Of a stretch of 64,000 nucleotides of DNA, positions 19,554-30,540 are shown piece by piece. The translations under genes and the position numbers were made by a program. Positions within the stretch are counted from its first letter, which is position 1; every line of letters begins with the position of its first letter. The stretch comes from Roseofilum acuticapitatum BLCC-M154 (GTDB taxonomy: Bacteria > Cyanobacteriota > Cyanobacteriia > Cyanobacteriales > Desertifilaceae): NCBI RefSeq assembly GCF_030068475.1, contig NZ_JAQOSP010000147.1, forward strand, positions 1 through 64,000, read 5' to 3'. Under the pieces are notes generated by a model. That model saw only the letters and a list, made by a program, of their open reading frames with translations, did not search any database and had not been told where the DNA came from.

Positions 19554-20030
19554 TTACTCTGGAAGATAATCTTCATCCAGGAGATTATCTAAAGTCAACT
19601 CTGGTTCAGCCGGAAATAATTCCGGATCTAGTTCATACTTTCTAATAATATCCTTCCTCGAATTTCCATAACATTCTGTCCAGACCTCAAATAACAAAAC
19701 TTTCAGGCTAGGACTATCTTCTAATAAATATTGAATTTGCCTACGTTGCTCTACAACCGTTTGTCGCCATCCCCTGGCATTGTTCGCTTTTTCCGATTCC
19801 CAGTATTTCAGCTTTAAGAGATGTTCGATTAAAGTAGTTAGCCTGCTTTTTAACTCCTTTTTCTCTCGCTTCCCCATGCTTTCCACTTCTTCAATCAAAC
19901 TCTCAAAATCAATCTGATCGAGCTGTCTTTCTTGGAGTAACTGCACTGTCGTCTGTACCCACAAATAGAAGTCTCGATCATAAAGTTCAGATAGATTAGA
20001 ATCAGGTTTTACCTGTACCTCTGAATCCAT
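19554..20030 (-). CDS. DUF29 domain-containing protein
   Basis: A 158-aa protein of the DUF29 family, common in cyanobacteria and of unknown function. The typical pattern is seen: LYDRDFYLWVQTTVQLL, DFESLIEEVESMGKREKKEL, LIEHLLKLKYWE, and RGWRQTVVEQRRQI. It is helical and soluble with an acidic C-terminal tail. It lies 12 bp downstream of prfA on the same strand and may be the last gene of that transcript. Confidence 0.88.
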   Translation of the reverse strand: MDSEVQVKPDSNLSELYDRDFYLWVQTTVQLLQERQLDQIDFESLIEEVESMGKREKKELKSRLTTLIEHLLKLKYWESEKANNARGWRQTVVEQRRQIQYLLEDSPSLKVLLFEVWTECYGNSRKDIIRKYELDPELFPAEPELTLDNLLDEDYLPE

Positions 20031-20042
20031 AAACCCCTATGT

Positions 20043-21143
20043 CTAAGCTTGAACGGTTTGACTGGCGAGTTCTTCTAAACGCAGTTGCTGATCTTGGGTA
20101 ATGCAAGCCTGAATTAAAGTTTCAATGTTGCCTTCTAAGGCACTTCCGAGGGAGAAGTTTTGACCCAGACGGTGATCGGTAATCCGGTTATCTTTGTAGT
20201 TGTAGGTGCGGATTTTTTCCGATCGCGAACCCGTCCCTACCTGCGATCGCCGCATATCCGTAACTGCACTTTGCTGTTCTTGCAGTTTTATTTCATACAG
20301 CTTTGCTCGCAGAATCTGCATCGCCCGTTCTCGGTTTTGCAACTGCGATCGCTCTTCAGTACAAAACACCCGAATCCCCGTCGGCTTATGGAACAAATCT
20401 ACCGCCGTTTCCACCTTGTTCACATTTTGCCCACCTGCACCGCCGGAACGAGCTGTACTAATTTCTACATCTTTAGCATCAATTTCTACTTCCACCTCAT
20501 CCACCTCCGGCATGATCGCCACCGTCGCCGTTGAAGTATGAACTCTTCCCCCCGTTTCCGTCACCGGAACCCGTTGCACCCGGTGAACGCCTGCTTCAAA
20601 CTTGAGCTTACTATAAACCTGCTCTCCTTTCACCTCTAGGATCGCCTGCTTAAAGCCCCCCATTTCTGCCGGGGACTCACTCACCAGTTGCACCTTCCAG
20701 CCTTGCACTTCTGCATAGCGGGAATACATTCTCACCAAATCTCCCGCCCAAATACTGGCTTCATCTCCCCCCGTTCCCGCACGGATTTCCAACATAATAT
20801 TCTTCTCATCATTGGGATCGCGGGGCAGCAACAAAATGGTCAACCGATGCTCTAGCTGATCGATTTTCATCTCCAACTCTTGCACTTCCAACGCAGCGAT
20901 CTCTTGCAGTTCGCGATCGCCACTTGAATCCTTATAAATCTCCCTCGCTCCGATCAACTCCTCCTGAGCCTTCTTCCAAATCTCATAGGTATTCACCACC
21001 TCCTCCAGAGACGAACGAGCCTTTGCCACCTTTTGCACCTCATCTGGGTTGGTAGCAATATCTGGATCGGCTAACCGACGAGTCAATTCATTAAACGTCT
21101 GTTCAACAGAAGTTAGTTTGTCAAGAAGATATGCTTCAGCCAT
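20043..21143 (-). CDS. prfA: Peptide chain release factor 1
   Basis: RF1 (366 aa) reads UAA and UAG stop codons and triggers peptidyl-tRNA hydrolysis. The catalytic GGQ motif is in [16 protein letters not shown], and the class I features RIQRVP-like [19 protein letters not shown] and [15 protein letters not shown]-like [15 protein letters not shown] are present. Glutamine of GGQ is normally methylated by PrmC, which is not encoded here. It is the next-to-last gene of the translation cluster, 122 bp after rpmE. Confidence 0.97.
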   Translation of the reverse strand: MAEAYLLDKLTSVEQTFNELTRRLADPDIATNPDEVQKVAKARSSLEEVVNTYEIWKKAQEELIGAREIYKDSSGDRELQEIAALEVQELEMKIDQLEHRLTILLLPRDPNDEKNIMLEIRAGTGGDEASIWAGDLVRMYSRYAEVQGWKVQLVSESPAEMGGFKQAILEVKGEQVYSKLKFEAGVHRVQRVPVTETGGRVHTSTATVAIMPEVDEVEVEIDAKDVEISTARSGGAGGQNVNKVETAVDLFHKPTGIRVFCTEERSQLQNRERAMQILRAKLYEIKLQEQQSAVTDMRRSQVGTGSRSEKIRTYNYKDNRITDHRLGQNFSLGSALEGNIETLIQACITQDQQLRLEELASQTVQA

Positions 21144-21265
21144 TGTTCAGGTGTCCAAGATTGAGGTTGTTTACGGTTACCGAGCGGAGTCGAGGTACAG
21201 CAGGGAATAATACATGGACTGTAGGTTAAACCCCTACAACCCACAAAGACCAATCGCAATGGCTG

Positions 21266-21484
21266 CTACTTCTTACTTCCCATCCAGTTATACCGTTTCT
21301 GGAACCGTTCCACCCGTCCTTCGGTGTCAATAATCTTCTGAGTTCCCGTAAAAAACGGATGATTTCCAGACCAAACATCTACATGAATTTCCGGTTGAGT
21401 CGAACCCACCGTCATCACAAATTCGCCATTACAGTATACTTTGGCTTCCGGATACCATTTAGGGTGAATATCAGATTTAGGCAT
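21266..21484 (-). CDS. rpmE: 50S ribosomal protein L31
   Basis: A 72-aa L31 (MPKSDIHPKWYPEAKVYCNG, then WSGNHPFFTGTQK). Only one cysteine is present, so it is the form that lacks the zinc-binding CxxC. It follows rpsI after a 155-bp gap that holds a repeat hairpin, and it may have its own promoter or be read through from upstream. Confidence 0.95.
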   Translation of the reverse strand: MPKSDIHPKWYPEAKVYCNGEFVMTVGSTQPEIHVDVWSGNHPFFTGTQKIIDTEGRVERFQKRYNWMGSKK

Positions 21485-21556
21485 GATGATTACACTTTCA
21501 AAAAAACAATTAACTTTAAGTGGGTTTAAACCCTATTATACCTCGAATTTCAATTA

Positions 21557-21608
21557 CTCCCCTCCCACAGGAGAGGAATTCTCTCCCCTTCTCCTGCCAG
21601 AGAAGGGG
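21557..21608. repeat. CCTCCCACAGGAGAGG / CCCCTTCTC...GAGAAGGGG palindromes
   Basis: Between rpsI and rpmE stand CTCCCACAGGAG and a 9-bp stem CCCCTTCTC (21585-21593) with GAGAAGGGG (21600-21608). The same kind of sequence lies inside the element at 56181-56334, so this is an interspersed repeat. It could also weaken read-through from rpsI to rpmE. Confidence 0.6.
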
Positions 21609-21639
21609 TTGGGGGATGAGGTAAAAACCATACCTACCC

Positions 21640-22056
21640 TTACCGTTTCGAGTATTGGGGAGCTTTTCTAGCTTTGCGTAAGCCATATTTTTTCCGCTCC
21701 TTTGCCCTTGGGTCACGGGTCAGATACCCTTCAATTTTCAAGGGTTGGCGATTATCTGGATCGAGTTCACACAAAGCTCTCGCCACACCCAAGCGAATCG
21801 AATCTGCTTGTCCCGTTAATCCACCCCCTTTCACATTCACCAGAACATCATAGTCATTTTCCAGACCCAAGGTTTCCAAAGGAGCTTTAGCTGCTCCCAG
21901 ATATTGGGGATTAAACTGGAGATATAAATCTCCCGGTTTACCATTAATTTTCAATTCCCCTTGACCGGGAACCAAACGGACGCGAGCAACAGAGGATTTT
22001 CTCCGTCCAGTTCCCCAATAAACAGCCCGATCTTTTTGACTCTCAGTAGCTTGCAT
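21640..22056 (-). CDS. rpsI: 30S ribosomal protein S9
   Basis: A 138-aa S9, recognised by [19 protein letters not shown] near the start and the basic tail RKAPQYSKR that reaches the P site. It overlaps rplM by one base, so the conserved rplM-rpsI pair is translationally coupled. Confidence 0.97.
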   Translation of the reverse strand: MQATESQKDRAVYWGTGRRKSSVARVRLVPGQGELKINGKPGDLYLQFNPQYLGAAKAPLETLGLENDYDVLVNVKGGGLTGQADSIRLGVARALCELDPDNRQPLKIEGYLTRDPRAKERKKYGLRKARKAPQYSKR

Positions 22057-22511
22057 TAGTTATCTTCTCCGGGTACAGTTTTCAATTCTAAAACTTCTGG
22101 CGTTTGTGCCTCATGGGGATGTTTGGGCCCTGCATAGACTTTTAACTTGGTAAAGAGCTTGCGTCCTAAAGCATTTTTCGGCAGCATACCTTTGATTGCT
22201 TTTTCCAAAATTCGCTCTGGAATTCGCCCTTGCAATTTGGCAAAAGTTTCCGTTTTCATCCCTCCTGGACGGCCAGAATGGCGGCGATAGAGTTTTTGCT
22301 CCCGCTTTTTACCGGTCACCTGAATTTTTTCAGCATTGACAATGACGACAAAATCGCCAACATCCATATGAGGGGTAAAGGTAGGCTTATTTTTGCCCCG
22401 CAAAATATTGGCCACTTCTGTGGCTAAACGGCCGAGACGTTGGCCCTCGGCATCGACCACATACCATTTGCGGTCTAGACTCTCTTGGGGAGGTAAGTAG
22501 GTTTTAGTCAT
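22056..22511 (-). CDS. rplM: 50S ribosomal protein L13
   Basis: A 151-aa L13 with [17 protein letters not shown], the [19 protein letters not shown] segment and [10 protein letters not shown]. It is 35 bp after truA and overlaps rpsI by one base. Confidence 0.97.
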   Translation of the reverse strand: MTKTYLPPQESLDRKWYVVDAEGQRLGRLATEVANILRGKNKPTFTPHMDVGDFVVIVNAEKIQVTGKKREQKLYRRHSGRPGGMKTETFAKLQGRIPERILEKAIKGMLPKNALGRKLFTKLKVYAGPKHPHEAQTPEVLELKTVPGEDN

Positions 22512-22546
22512 AATTAATCGTTTGTGTTCATAGAGAGCGATTGGGT

Positions 22547-23395
22547 TTAACCCAATTTAAACTGGGGTTGGGTGTCAAACCAAACCTCTGGGGGAAACGG
22601 AGGGTCTGGGTAGCCGACGCGCAGCAAACATAAGCCTTGGGCTGGAGCTGCATATTTGACTAAATCTCGCCGTTCTTCTTGCCACAGATGGGTAAATTCT
22701 GTGGGGGTGATTTCTGCTGTCCCGACTTTGACCAGTAATCCCACCAGAAGCCGCATCATGCCATAAAGAAATCCATTGGCTTGGACTTCGATCGCCAGAA
22801 ATGGCTCTTCGACAGTGCATTGGGCCGTTTGGATATCTACCCAGGAGTGTTTGCGACTCGATCCAGCCCGATGAAAGGCGGATAGGTGATGACGACCGAG
22901 TAAAGGGTCGAGGGCGGCTTGAATTCGGTTGGCATCCAGGGATTGATAATAATAATGCCAAGTTAGATGCCGCACAAATAGGTTAGGGTTAGCTTGGGTA
23001 TAGAGGGTATATCGATACCGTCGCCAAAGGGCAGAAAACCGGGCGTGCCAAGTGGGAGGAACCTCGGTAGAACCGCGAATCAGGATGTCTTCGGGTAAGC
23101 GACTATTGAGAATGATCGCCCACCGTTGGGGAGGAATGGGCCCAGAGACATCAAAGTGGGCCACTTGAGCCGCAGCATGGACTCCGGTATCGGTACGACC
23201 TGCTGCTACAACGGGAACGTACTGGCCAATTACAGAGGCGATCGCCTTTTCTAGTTCCTCTTGTACGGTTCGTTCTCCTTTTCCTTGACGCTGCCAACCT
23301 TGGAAATGGGTTCCCAGGTACTGAATCACGAGAGCAATCCGTTGACGCTCATCGGTCAAATTATCCGAATCTTTGAGTTGCCAACGGGATTTCAT
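22547..23395 (-). CDS. truA: tRNA pseudouridine(38-40) synthase TruA
   Basis: TruA (282 aa) isomerises uridines 38-40 of the tRNA anticodon arm. The catalytic Asp is in [23 protein letters not shown] and [13 protein letters not shown] are also family blocks. Its place between rplQ and rplM is the usual cyanobacterial order. The start at ATG 23395 gives a few charged residues before the core; a later start is possible. Confidence 0.95.
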   Translation of the reverse strand: MKSRWQLKDSDNLTDERQRIALVIQYLGTHFQGWQRQGKGERTVQEELEKAIASVIGQYVPVVAAGRTDTGVHAAAQVAHFDVSGPIPPQRWAIILNSRLPEDILIRGSTEVPPTWHARFSALWRRYRYTLYTQANPNLFVRHLTWHYYYQSLDANRIQAALDPLLGRHHLSAFHRAGSSRKHSWVDIQTAQCTVEEPFLAIEVQANGFLYGMMRLLVGLLVKVGTAEITPTEFTHLWQEERRDLVKYAAPAQGLCLLRVGYPDPPFPPEVWFDTQPQFKLG

Positions 23396-23437
23396 TCGTT
23401 TTTCCCTGTATTCCCCATCACCTAAATTGGGTCTGAC

Positions 23438-23827
23438 TTAGACTAATTCGATAATCGCCATTTCTGCATTGTCCCCCCGACGAGGAACCGTGGGCAGAAT
23501 GCGAGTATATCCACCTTGGCGATCGGCATACCGAGAAGGCACTTGTTCAAACAGCGCATGAACCAATTGCTTTTTCCTCAGCATATGTTCTTTGGGGTCT
23601 GAACTCCCACTTAGGTATAGATAGCCCAAAACCTGACGACGGGCCGCCAGGGTTCCACTTTTGGCCAAGGTAATCATTTTTTCCACTTCACTACGGACAG
23701 CTTTCGCCCTGGCTTTAGTGGTTGTAATCCGACCATGACGGATTAACTCAGTCGCTAAGGATCTCAGTAGAGCCTTACGCTGATCTGCGGGTTTTCCCAA
23801 TTTGGGGACACGACAACGATGACGCAT
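23438..23827 (-). CDS. rplQ: 50S ribosomal protein L17
   Basis: A 129-aa L17 starting [20 protein letters not shown], with [17 protein letters not shown] and the C-terminal [17 protein letters not shown]. It follows rpoA by 51 bp, as in the bacterial alpha operon. Confidence 0.96.
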   Translation of the reverse strand: MRHRCRVPKLGKPADQRKALLRSLATELIRHGRITTTKARAKAVRSEVEKMITLAKSGTLAARRQVLGYLYLSGSSDPKEHMLRKKQLVHALFEQVPSRYADRQGGYTRILPTVPRRGDNAEMAIIELV

Positions 23828-23878
23828 AACACTTTTCCACGTTTCAAAGTTTAGACAAGATTGAACCCATGACTGAAG

Positions 23879-24820
23879 TTAGGATTTTGCCTTTTCATGG
23901 GGCAAAGTAATTCCCAACCTCTGTTGCAGAGCTTCAATCACTTCTTCGGCTGATTTAGCTCCAAAGTTTTTGATCTCCAGCAAATCTTCTTGGGTGTAAT
24001 CTAGTAGATCTGATACATTATTTATCTGCGCTCGTTTGAGACAGTTGTAAGCTCTCACCGATAACTGTAATTCTTCAATCGGAATCTGACTATTGGGATC
24101 ATCGGTCAGTTCTGGTTCATCCTTGAGTGGCTCAAAGGTAATATCTTTGAGGGGACTAAATAAATCAACCAATATACTTGATGCTTGAGATAGGGCTTCT
24201 TGGGGAGTAATACTCCCATTGGTGGTTACATCAAGGATCAACCGGTCTTGTTCTAAGGAACCCCCAACCCGTGCATCTTCAATCATATAATTGACTTTAG
24301 ACACGGGCATAAAAATTGCATCGATCTGGAGAAAGTCCAGGGAAGTTGGATCTTGGCGACTCCGGTCTACGGAGCGGTATCCGGTTCCGGTTTCAATCCG
24401 AAACTCCATCTCTAAGGTTGCTCCCTCCGATAGGGTGGCTACCTTTTGATGCCCATTGACTAATTCCACATCTGACGGTAAATCAAAGTCGCTTGCTTGC
24501 ACTGTTTTTGGCCCCGCGGCCACTAAACGGCCAATTTGGGGTTGATTCGAGTGACTTTTAACAATGATTTCCTTCATGTTCAGTAAGATCTCTAAAACAT
24601 CTTCCCGAACGCCTGGAATGGTTGCAAACTCATGATTTACGCCAGCAATTCTGACTGAGGTCACGGCTGCTCCCAACAGGTTAGAAAGCAATACCCGTCT
24701 CAGGGCATTGCCTACCGTGGTTCCTTGACCTCGTTCTAGGGGTTCTAGAATAAATCGGCTGTACTGACTTTGATCTTTTTCGGTATAACTTTCAACACAT
24801 TCAACCTGAAACTGCCCCAC
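23879..24820 (-). CDS. rpoA: RNA polymerase alpha subunit
   Basis: A 313-aa alpha subunit. The N-terminal dimerisation domain (GQGTTVGNALRRVLLSNL) scaffolds core assembly, and the C-terminal domain (about residues 245-305, with LSVRAYNCLKRAQINNVSDLL and IKNFGAKSAEEVIEAL) binds DNA and activators. The start is GTG (24820), with GGGAGG just upstream. It lies between rpsK and rplQ. The 126-bp gap before it, containing HIP1, may hold an internal promoter. Confidence 0.97.
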   Translation of the reverse strand: MGQFQVECVESYTEKDQSQYSRFILEPLERGQGTTVGNALRRVLLSNLLGAAVTSVRIAGVNHEFATIPGVREDVLEILLNMKEIIVKSHSNQPQIGRLVAAGPKTVQASDFDLPSDVELVNGHQKVATLSEGATLEMEFRIETGTGYRSVDRSRQDPTSLDFLQIDAIFMPVSKVNYMIEDARVGGSLEQDRLILDVTTNGSITPQEALSQASSILVDLFSPLKDITFEPLKDEPELTDDPNSQIPIEELQLSVRAYNCLKRAQINNVSDLLDYTQEDLLEIKNFGAKSAEEVIEALQQRLGITLPHEKAKS

Positions 24821-24946
24821 AGAGCCACCTCCCTTCGCCTGCTTCCTAGGAGGGCTATCTTATGACCTTCCTAGCTGTTTTTTCTGTCATTGATGAGGCT
24901 CAGGCGCGCCCAATCTGCTCAATGTGCAGAGGCGATCGCCATTACC

Positions 24947-25336
24947 CTAGACTCGTCGCCGTTTTGGAGGACGACATCCATTATGAGGAATGGGGGTGAC
25001 ATCTCGAATGAGAGTAATTTCCAAACCTGAACCTTGTAGGGCACGGATAGCGGTTTCTCTCCCCGATCCGGGGCCACTGACCATCACTTCAATTTGCCGC
25101 ATTCCTTGGTCGATTGCCCGACGAGCAGCGCTATCAGCGGCCGTTTGTGCCGCAAAGGGAGTTCCTTTTTTGGCTCCCTTAAATCCACTCGATCCGGCTG
25201 AAGCCCAAGAAATCACATCTCCGTTTGGAGCAGTAATCGAGACAATCGTGTTATTGAATGTCGATTGAATGTGGGCTACACCATTAGGAATATTTCGCTT
25301 TTGTTTTTTAGGGCCTGTTTTTTTCGGTCGTGCCAT
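24947..25336 (-). CDS. rpsK: 30S ribosomal protein S11
   Basis: A 129-aa S11 with [21 protein letters not shown] at the start, SRSGGxGxK-like [13 protein letters not shown] and the basic C-terminus [11 protein letters not shown]. It is 80 bp after rpsM and 126 bp before rpoA. Confidence 0.97.
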   Translation of the reverse strand: MARPKKTGPKKQKRNIPNGVAHIQSTFNNTIVSITAPNGDVISWASAGSSGFKGAKKGTPFAAQTAADSAARRAIDQGMRQIEVMVSGPGSGRETAIRALQGSGLEITLIRDVTPIPHNGCRPPKRRRV

Positions 25337-25416
25337 AATTGTGTTGCACTCTATTGGTCTTTATCTCAGAGTTTTTTGAGGCTCCCATAGGGGGAGTTCC
25401 ATCAACAACAGACTAT

Positions 25417-25800
25417 TTATTTCTTAGCTGCTGCTTTCTTCTTACCGGCTACCGTGCGGCGGACTCCACGACGGGTACGGGCATTGGTGCGGGTACGTTG
25501 TCCCCTTACGGGTAATCCCATACGATGCCGTCTTCCCCGATAGGTTCCAATGTCCATCAGACGTTTGATATTCATTGCCTCCCAACGTCTGAGATCCCCT
25601 TCGATTTGATATTGGGTTTCTACAGTTCCTCTTAGGGCAACAATATCTGCGTCCGTTAAATCTTTAACTCTAGTATCTGGATTCACTCCAGTTTCCGCTA
25701 AGATCTTCTGAGAACGGCTTAATCCGATCCCATAGATATAGGTCAGACCTATTTCTACCCGCTTATCTCGCGGTAGGTCTACACCAGCTATTCTGGCCAC
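25417..25800 (-). CDS. rpsM: 30S ribosomal protein S13
   Basis: A 127-aa S13: [29 protein letters not shown], and [23 protein letters not shown] near the end. It contacts the head of the 30S subunit and P-site tRNA. It lies between rpmJ and rpsK, as in most bacteria. Confidence 0.97.
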   Translation of the reverse strand: MARIAGVDLPRDKRVEIGLTYIYGIGLSRSQKILAETGVNPDTRVKDLTDADIVALRGTVETQYQIEGDLRRWEAMNIKRLMDIGTYRGRRHRMGLPVRGQRTRTNARTRRGVRRTVAGKKKAAAKK

Positions 25801-25897
25801 GCTTTTTCTCCCTCGTCTTGAACAACTTAACTAGGTTATCCCCCTGGGGGGAGGGTCGATCTGTTCTCCAACTCATTCCATGGGTCTTCGGTTTGAG

Positions 25898-26011
25898 TTA
25901 ACCTTGACGTTGCTTATGTTTTGGGTTAGAACAGATAACCATTACCCGACCTTTACGGCGGATAACTCGGCATTTCTCACACATTTTACGGACGGAAGCT
26001 CGCACTTTCAT
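25898..26011 (-). CDS. rpmJ: 50S ribosomal protein L36
   Basis: A 37-aa protein found by translating the infA-rpsM gap: it begins [14 protein letters not shown] and ends NPKHKQRQG. The zinc-ribbon ligands are in MCEKC and ICSNPKH, so it is the zinc-binding form. It starts 88 bp after infA and ends 97 bp before rpsM. Confidence 0.96.
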   Translation of the reverse strand: MKVRASVRKMCEKCRVIRRKGRVMVICSNPKHKQRQG

Positions 26012-26099
26012 GTCCTATTTCTCAATGTCTACAAATATAACATCTTATCAGTTTTACTTAGGTTTTGTCAAACCCAACAAGGGAGAGGGCCAGAAAAGT

Positions 26100-26324
26100 C
26101 TACTTCTTACGCAATCGATAAGTGATTCTCCCTTTAGTTAAGTCATAGGGAGTCAATTCTACTTTTACGCGATCGCCTGGCAGAATTTTGATATAGTTCC
26201 GGCGAATCTTACCCGAAATATGGGCTAACACATTAAACCCATTATCCAGATCTACCCGAAACATAGCATTGGGCAAGGATTCTGTAACTTGCCCTTCCAT
26301 CTCAATTAAATCTTGTTTAGCCAA
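26100..26324 (-). CDS. infA: Translation initiation factor IF-1
   Basis: A 74-aa OB-fold protein ([20 protein letters not shown], then [23 protein letters not shown]) that binds the 30S A site during initiation. It lies between adk and rpmJ, the usual cyanobacterial position. The 140-bp gap before it could carry a promoter. Confidence 0.97.
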   Translation of the reverse strand: MAKQDLIEMEGQVTESLPNAMFRVDLDNGFNVLAHISGKIRRNYIKILPGDRVKVELTPYDLTKGRITYRLRKK

Positions 26325-26464
26325 TGTAATCCATCCTCAATTCAACAGGTCTTTAGTATAGGAATTCCATTCCCATGACTATGCCCCGAAAACAAAATTT
26401 CCGGGGTCTTTACATATCTTATCAAACTTTTTTTGTCAAACTCAATTTTGTGAGCGGTTATAGC

Positions 26465-27025
26465 CTAATGTCCCATAGTCAAAGCATGTTGTAAGTCTTG
26501 AGTCACCTTTTCCACCGGCTGATTTCCCCGAATCCGTCTCAGTTTACCACGAGCGCCATAGAACTCAATCAAAGGTTGAGTTTCCTCATGATAAACCTCC
26601 AAGCGATGGCGAATGGTCTCCGTTGTATCATCAGCCCGTCCTCTAGACAAAAGCCGCTCAATTAAAATCGCTTCTGGAACCTCCAAGAAAATGGCATAAT
26701 CACAATCCTTATTTTTGGAATACAACATCTTTTGGAAGGTCTCAGCCTGGGAACTATTGCGCGGAAACCCATCTAGAATCCACCCGCTTTGGGCATCTTC
26801 TTGACTCAACCGCTCCTCTACCAAATCAAACACCAACTCGTCAGGAACCAAAGAGCCTTGATCCATATAGAACTTAGCTTTCAACCCCAAATCCGTTTGG
26901 TTGGCCACACTATTACGGAGGATCTCTCCTGTAGAAATATGGGGAATTTTTTCCCGTTTGGAGAGTTCAGCGGCTTGGGTTCCCTTGCCAGAACCTGGAG
27001 GGCCAATAAAAATCAACCTTGACAT
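26465..27025 (-). CDS. adk: Adenylate kinase
   Basis: A 186-aa adenylate kinase (AMP + ATP to 2 ADP). The P-loop is FIGPPGSGKGTQA, the AMP site has HISTGEILRN and GWILDGFPRN, and the lid is the short form without a zinc site, consistent with the length. It begins 4 bp after the secY stop, so the two are probably coupled. Confidence 0.97.
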   Translation of the reverse strand: MSRLIFIGPPGSGKGTQAAELSKREKIPHISTGEILRNSVANQTDLGLKAKFYMDQGSLVPDELVFDLVEERLSQEDAQSGWILDGFPRNSSQAETFQKMLYSKNKDCDYAIFLEVPEAILIERLLSRGRADDTTETIRHRLEVYHEETQPLIEFYGARGKLRRIRGNQPVEKVTQDLQHALTMGH

Positions 27026-27029
27026 GACA

Positions 27030-28337
27030 CTACTGTTTCACCATCCCTTCATAACGTTGAGAAATCACATAGGTTTGAATTTGCTTTGCGGTGTCGATCG
27101 CCACCCCAACTAAAATCAGTAAAGAGGTAGCACCTAAACCTTGAAATGTTGGGACGCGAGTCAAGCCTTCAACCACTGTGGGCACAATAGCCACAATGCC
27201 TAAAAACAAAGCGCCCAAGAAGGTCAACCGATTCAGAACCCGTTCAATATACTCACTCGTTGCTTTTCCGGGACGAATTCCAGGAATACTCGAACCCATT
27301 TTTTTCAGATTCTGAGCCACATCCACTGGATTCATAATCAAAGAAGCATAGAAATAGCTGAAAAACAGAATCATCGTCAAGTAGAAGGGAACATAAAACG
27401 TTCCTCCTGGACTCAAATATTGAACCGCATTCCGCAGCCAGGCGACTCCAGTTAACTCAGCTAGGGTAACTGGTAAAATGAGGACGGCTGAAGCAAAAAT
27501 AATCGGCATCACTCCACCTTGATTCAAGCGCAAGGGGAGATAACTACTTTTTTCTAAATACAGCTTTCTACCTACCTGACGACGAGCGGAAATAATGGGG
27601 ATTCGGCGGGTTCCTTCCTGAACAAAGACAATACCGACAATCATCACCAGAAAGACCATCACCAAAATAACAGTCCGTCCGACGATGCCACTATCTCCAC
27701 TAGAAGCCAATTCAATGGTTTGTCCGATGGAGGTAGGTAAGGTAGAAACAATATTGACAAAAATCAGTAATGAAGCACCGTTGCCGATGCCTCGTTCTGT
27801 AATTACTTCTCCAAACCACATGACCAACATGGAGCCAGCGCTCAGGGCTAAAACGGTTTGGATAATAAACATGGGCCCTGGATTTAAGGCCACCCCAGGG
27901 GCATTATTGAGCCATAACCCAATCCCCACACTTTGAAGGATGCACCATCCTAGGGCAACATAGCGGGTAATTTGGGAGAGTTTACGCCGTCCGGCTTCAC
28001 CCTCATTTTTCTGTAATTCTTCTAGGGTGGGTAGAGCAGCAGTCAGGAGTTGGATAATGATGGATGCATTAATAAAGGGAAGGATACCGAGGGCAAAAAC
28101 ACCCAGTTGGGAAATCCCTCCCCCAGAAAACAGGTCTAAAAATCCAATAATTGGACTACCTTCAATATTGCGGCTAAATTGATCTCGGTCAATACCAATG
28201 ACGGGGATATAAACCCCTAATCTAGCCAAAATTAATAAGCCCAGAGTGACGAGCAACCGACCTCTGAGGCCGGCTGCTTGAGCCATCTGGATAAAGGTTT
28301 CTTGAGCGCTTGGGGTTTTGTCTCGACTAACGGTCAT
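27030..28337 (-). CDS. secY: Protein translocase subunit SecY
   Basis: The pore-forming subunit of the Sec translocon, with ten membrane segments, 435 aa from the chosen start. Typical blocks: ILARLGVYIPVIGID, the plug-region GGGISQLGVFALGI, FGEVITERGIGNGASLLIF and RPGKATSEYIERVL. The open frame runs on to 28457, but the family normally begins M-x-VSRDKTPSAQETF, which fixes the ATG at 28337; AGGTG stands upstream. It lies between rplO and adk. Confidence 0.96.
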   Translation of the reverse strand: MTVSRDKTPSAQETFIQMAQAAGLRGRLLVTLGLLILARLGVYIPVIGIDRDQFSRNIEGSPIIGFLDLFSGGGISQLGVFALGILPFINASIIIQLLTAALPTLEELQKNEGEAGRRKLSQITRYVALGWCILQSVGIGLWLNNAPGVALNPGPMFIIQTVLALSAGSMLVMWFGEVITERGIGNGASLLIFVNIVSTLPTSIGQTIELASSGDSGIVGRTVILVMVFLVMIVGIVFVQEGTRRIPIISARRQVGRKLYLEKSSYLPLRLNQGGVMPIIFASAVLILPVTLAELTGVAWLRNAVQYLSPGGTFYVPFYLTMILFFSYFYASLIMNPVDVAQNLKKMGSSIPGIRPGKATSEYIERVLNRLTFLGALFLGIVAIVPTVVEGLTRVPTFQGLGATSLLILVGVAIDTAKQIQTYVISQRYEGMVKQ

Positions 28338-28475
28338 TAAGGGACACCTCGATGACGACGGTAAATAGGTGGGTGAGTTTTGGCGAAATCCTCTATACTC
28401 TGCATTGCTGACGGGATAATGATCCGCATCGCTTCGCGATCGCCAGTTGGAATGCAAAGTTTGACGAGATCTGCC

Positions 28476-28922
28476 TTATTCTAAAACCTGACAACTCCCT
28501 CCAGCACCTTCGAGTTTAGTCCGAGCATTAGCCGTAAATTGGGCTGCTGTCACTTGCAGGGGTACGCTAATTTCTCCGTCTCCCAAGATTTTCAAGGGGC
28601 CGTCATTGGTGGTCACAATCCCTGCGTCCATCAATGATTCTAAAGTCACTTCGGTATTTGCTGGCAGGGTAGCCAGTTGACGAATATTAATCGTAGTGTA
28701 CTGTTGTTTGTTAATAACTGTAAAGTGCTTCAGTTTGGGGACGCGGCGATACAGGGGCATTTGTCCCCCTTCAAACCCAGGGCGAGTCCCCCGACCTGAA
28801 CGGGACTTTTGCCCCCGCATTCCAAATCCACAACTGGCTCCCTGGCCGGCCGAGATTCCCCGACCGACGCGACGGCGACGTTTACGGGAACCTTCTTGAG
28901 GGGCAACATCTTCTAATCTCAT
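28476..28922 (-). CDS. rplO: 50S ribosomal protein L15
   Basis: A 148-aa L15 with the glycine- and arginine-rich start ([20 protein letters not shown]), [17 protein letters not shown] and a typical C-terminus. The 138-bp gap to secY is long for this operon and includes a HIP1-like site. Confidence 0.96.
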   Translation of the reverse strand: MRLEDVAPQEGSRKRRRRVGRGISAGQGASCGFGMRGQKSRSGRGTRPGFEGGQMPLYRRVPKLKHFTVINKQQYTTINIRQLATLPANTEVTLESLMDAGIVTTNDGPLKILGDGEISVPLQVTAAQFTANARTKLEGAGGSCQVLE

Positions 28923-28976
28923 GGTGTTTATCCTTGCGCTTACCGGTTTACTCTCTGGTGAGTCCCTGGTTGGGAT

Positions 28977-29516
28977 CTAGATATAGAGCTTTTCGATCTC
29001 AATTCCCCGTTCTTGGGCCACCTCGGCAAAGGTACGGAGACCGGAGAGGGCATCAATGGCAGCCCTAGCATTATTTAGGGGATTATTGGAGCCGAGTTGT
29101 TTGGCGAGGGCATTCTGAACGCCGGCCAGTTCTAGCACGGTACGCACTGATCCCCCAGCAATTACCCCAGTACCTGGAGCGGCTGGACGCATCATGACTC
29201 TAGCACCCGTAGCTTCTCCGGTGGACGGATGGGGCAGGGAGTTAGATTTGGTCAGGGGAACGGTAATCAGATGTTTTTTGGCATCGGCAACTCCTTTTTT
29301 GACGGCTCCGATGACATCACTGGCTTTACCGACTCCGACTCCGACTTGACCGCGTTCATTGCCGACGACCACGATCGCCCGGAAGCTTAGTTTTTTACCC
29401 CCTTTAACGACCTTAGTCACCCGGCGGATTTGGACTACCCGCTCTTGCCATTCACTTTCTTTTTCCCGATTGCGGTTAGCTTTGCGAGATTTGCCTTTTT
29501 TTTCTTTTTCTTCCAT
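28977..29516 (-). CDS. rpsE: 30S ribosomal protein S5
   Basis: A 179-aa S5. The lysine-rich N-terminal extension ([17 protein letters not shown]) precedes the core [31 protein letters not shown] and [12 protein letters not shown]. It is 18 bp after rplR. Confidence 0.97.
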   Translation of the reverse strand: MEEKEKKGKSRKANRNREKESEWQERVVQIRRVTKVVKGGKKLSFRAIVVVGNERGQVGVGVGKASDVIGAVKKGVADAKKHLITVPLTKSNSLPHPSTGEATGARVMMRPAAPGTGVIAGGSVRTVLELAGVQNALAKQLGSNNPLNNARAAIDALSGLRTFAEVAQERGIEIEKLYI

Positions 29517-29534
29517 GGTTTTTGTGGGTCTATC

Positions 29535-29900
29535 CTAAAAGTCTAATCCAGCTTCACGGGCCGCATCGGCTAAGGCTTTTACGCGGCCATGGTACAAATT
29601 TCCACCTCGGTCGAAGACCACTTTGGAAACGCCTTTATTGATGGCTCGCTCGGCGATCGCCTTACCCACTTGGGCAGAAGCCTCACAAGTTCTTCCCACA
29701 TCATTCAAAGCGGCTTTAATTTCGGCCTCCAAGGTGGAGGCCGCCGCCAGGGTATGATGCTGAGTATCATCAATCACCTGAGCATAGATATGGTTGTTGG
29801 ATCGAAAGACCGCTAACCGGGGGCGCTCAGGAGTGCCCATGACCGATTTGCGAATCCGATGGTGTCTACGCTGCCTGAATTCTTGTCTGGTTCGTTTCAT
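29535..29900 (-). CDS. rplR: 50S ribosomal protein L18
   Basis: A 121-aa L18 ([24 protein letters not shown], split here in two conserved blocks, and [21 protein letters not shown]-like end). It binds 5S rRNA. It starts 2 bp after rplF. Confidence 0.96.
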   Translation of the reverse strand: MKRTRQEFRQRRHHRIRKSVMGTPERPRLAVFRSNNHIYAQVIDDTQHHTLAAASTLEAEIKAALNDVGRTCEASAQVGKAIAERAINKGVSKVVFDRGGNLYHGRVKALADAAREAGLDF

Positions 29901-29902
29901 GG

Positions 29903-30466
29903 TTATTTCTTACCTGACTTACCCGCTTTACGTCTGACGATTTCGCCCTGATAGCGAATCCCTTTACCCTTATAGACTTCGGGAGGACGGACATCACGAA
30001 TTTTAGCGGCGGTATTGCCCACTGCTTCTTTGTCGATGCCGCTAATGATCACAAAAGTGCCTTGATTAACAGCTTTACCCGTATTATCAACGATGGCAAA
30101 ATCAATCCCATCTGGGGGATCAAAATCGACCGGTTTGCTGTAGCCCACATTTAAAGTGAGAGCTTTGCCCTTAGCTTGGGCACGATAGCCCACACCTTGC
30201 AGTTCTAGGCGTTTTTCAAATCCTTTCGATACCCCTTCCACCATATTGAAAACTAGGGTACGGCATAAGCCATGGGCTGCCCGACATCTACGGGAATCAT
30301 TACGCCGCTTAACCATCAAGGTATTGTTTTCTTGTTCAATTGTGACTTCTGGAGGCAAAACGCGCTCTAGCTGTCCTTTCGGCCCTTTGACAGAGACTTG
30401 TTGACCATCAAGGGTAACGGTTACTTTGTCAGGAATATTAATAGGACGTTTACCAATTCGAGACAT
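29903..30466 (-). CDS. rplF: 50S ribosomal protein L6
   Basis: A 187-aa L6: [26 protein letters not shown], and the C-terminal [20 protein letters not shown]. It is 74 bp after rpsH and 2 bp before rplR. Confidence 0.97.
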   Translation of the reverse strand: MSRIGKRPINIPDKVTVTLDGQQVSVKGPKGQLERVLPPEVTIEQENNTLMVKRRNDSRRCRAAHGLCRTLVFNMVEGVSKGFEKRLELQGVGYRAQAKGKALTLNVGYSKPVDFDPPDGIDFAIVDNTGKAVNQGTFVIISGIDKEAVGNTAAKIRDVRPPEVYKGKGIRYQGEIVRRKAGKSGKK

Positions 30467-30540
30467 AATCTTTTACTTGTTGTCCTTGTTCATGGGTCTA
30501 ATCATTGATTCTTGCTCTGAGGCAAGGGTCAATGAGGAAT

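Noticed and set aside
28338-28457. N-terminal extension of SecY
   Set aside because: The extra 40 residues do not match the family, while M-T-VSRDKTPSAQ at 28337 does and has AGGTG upstream.
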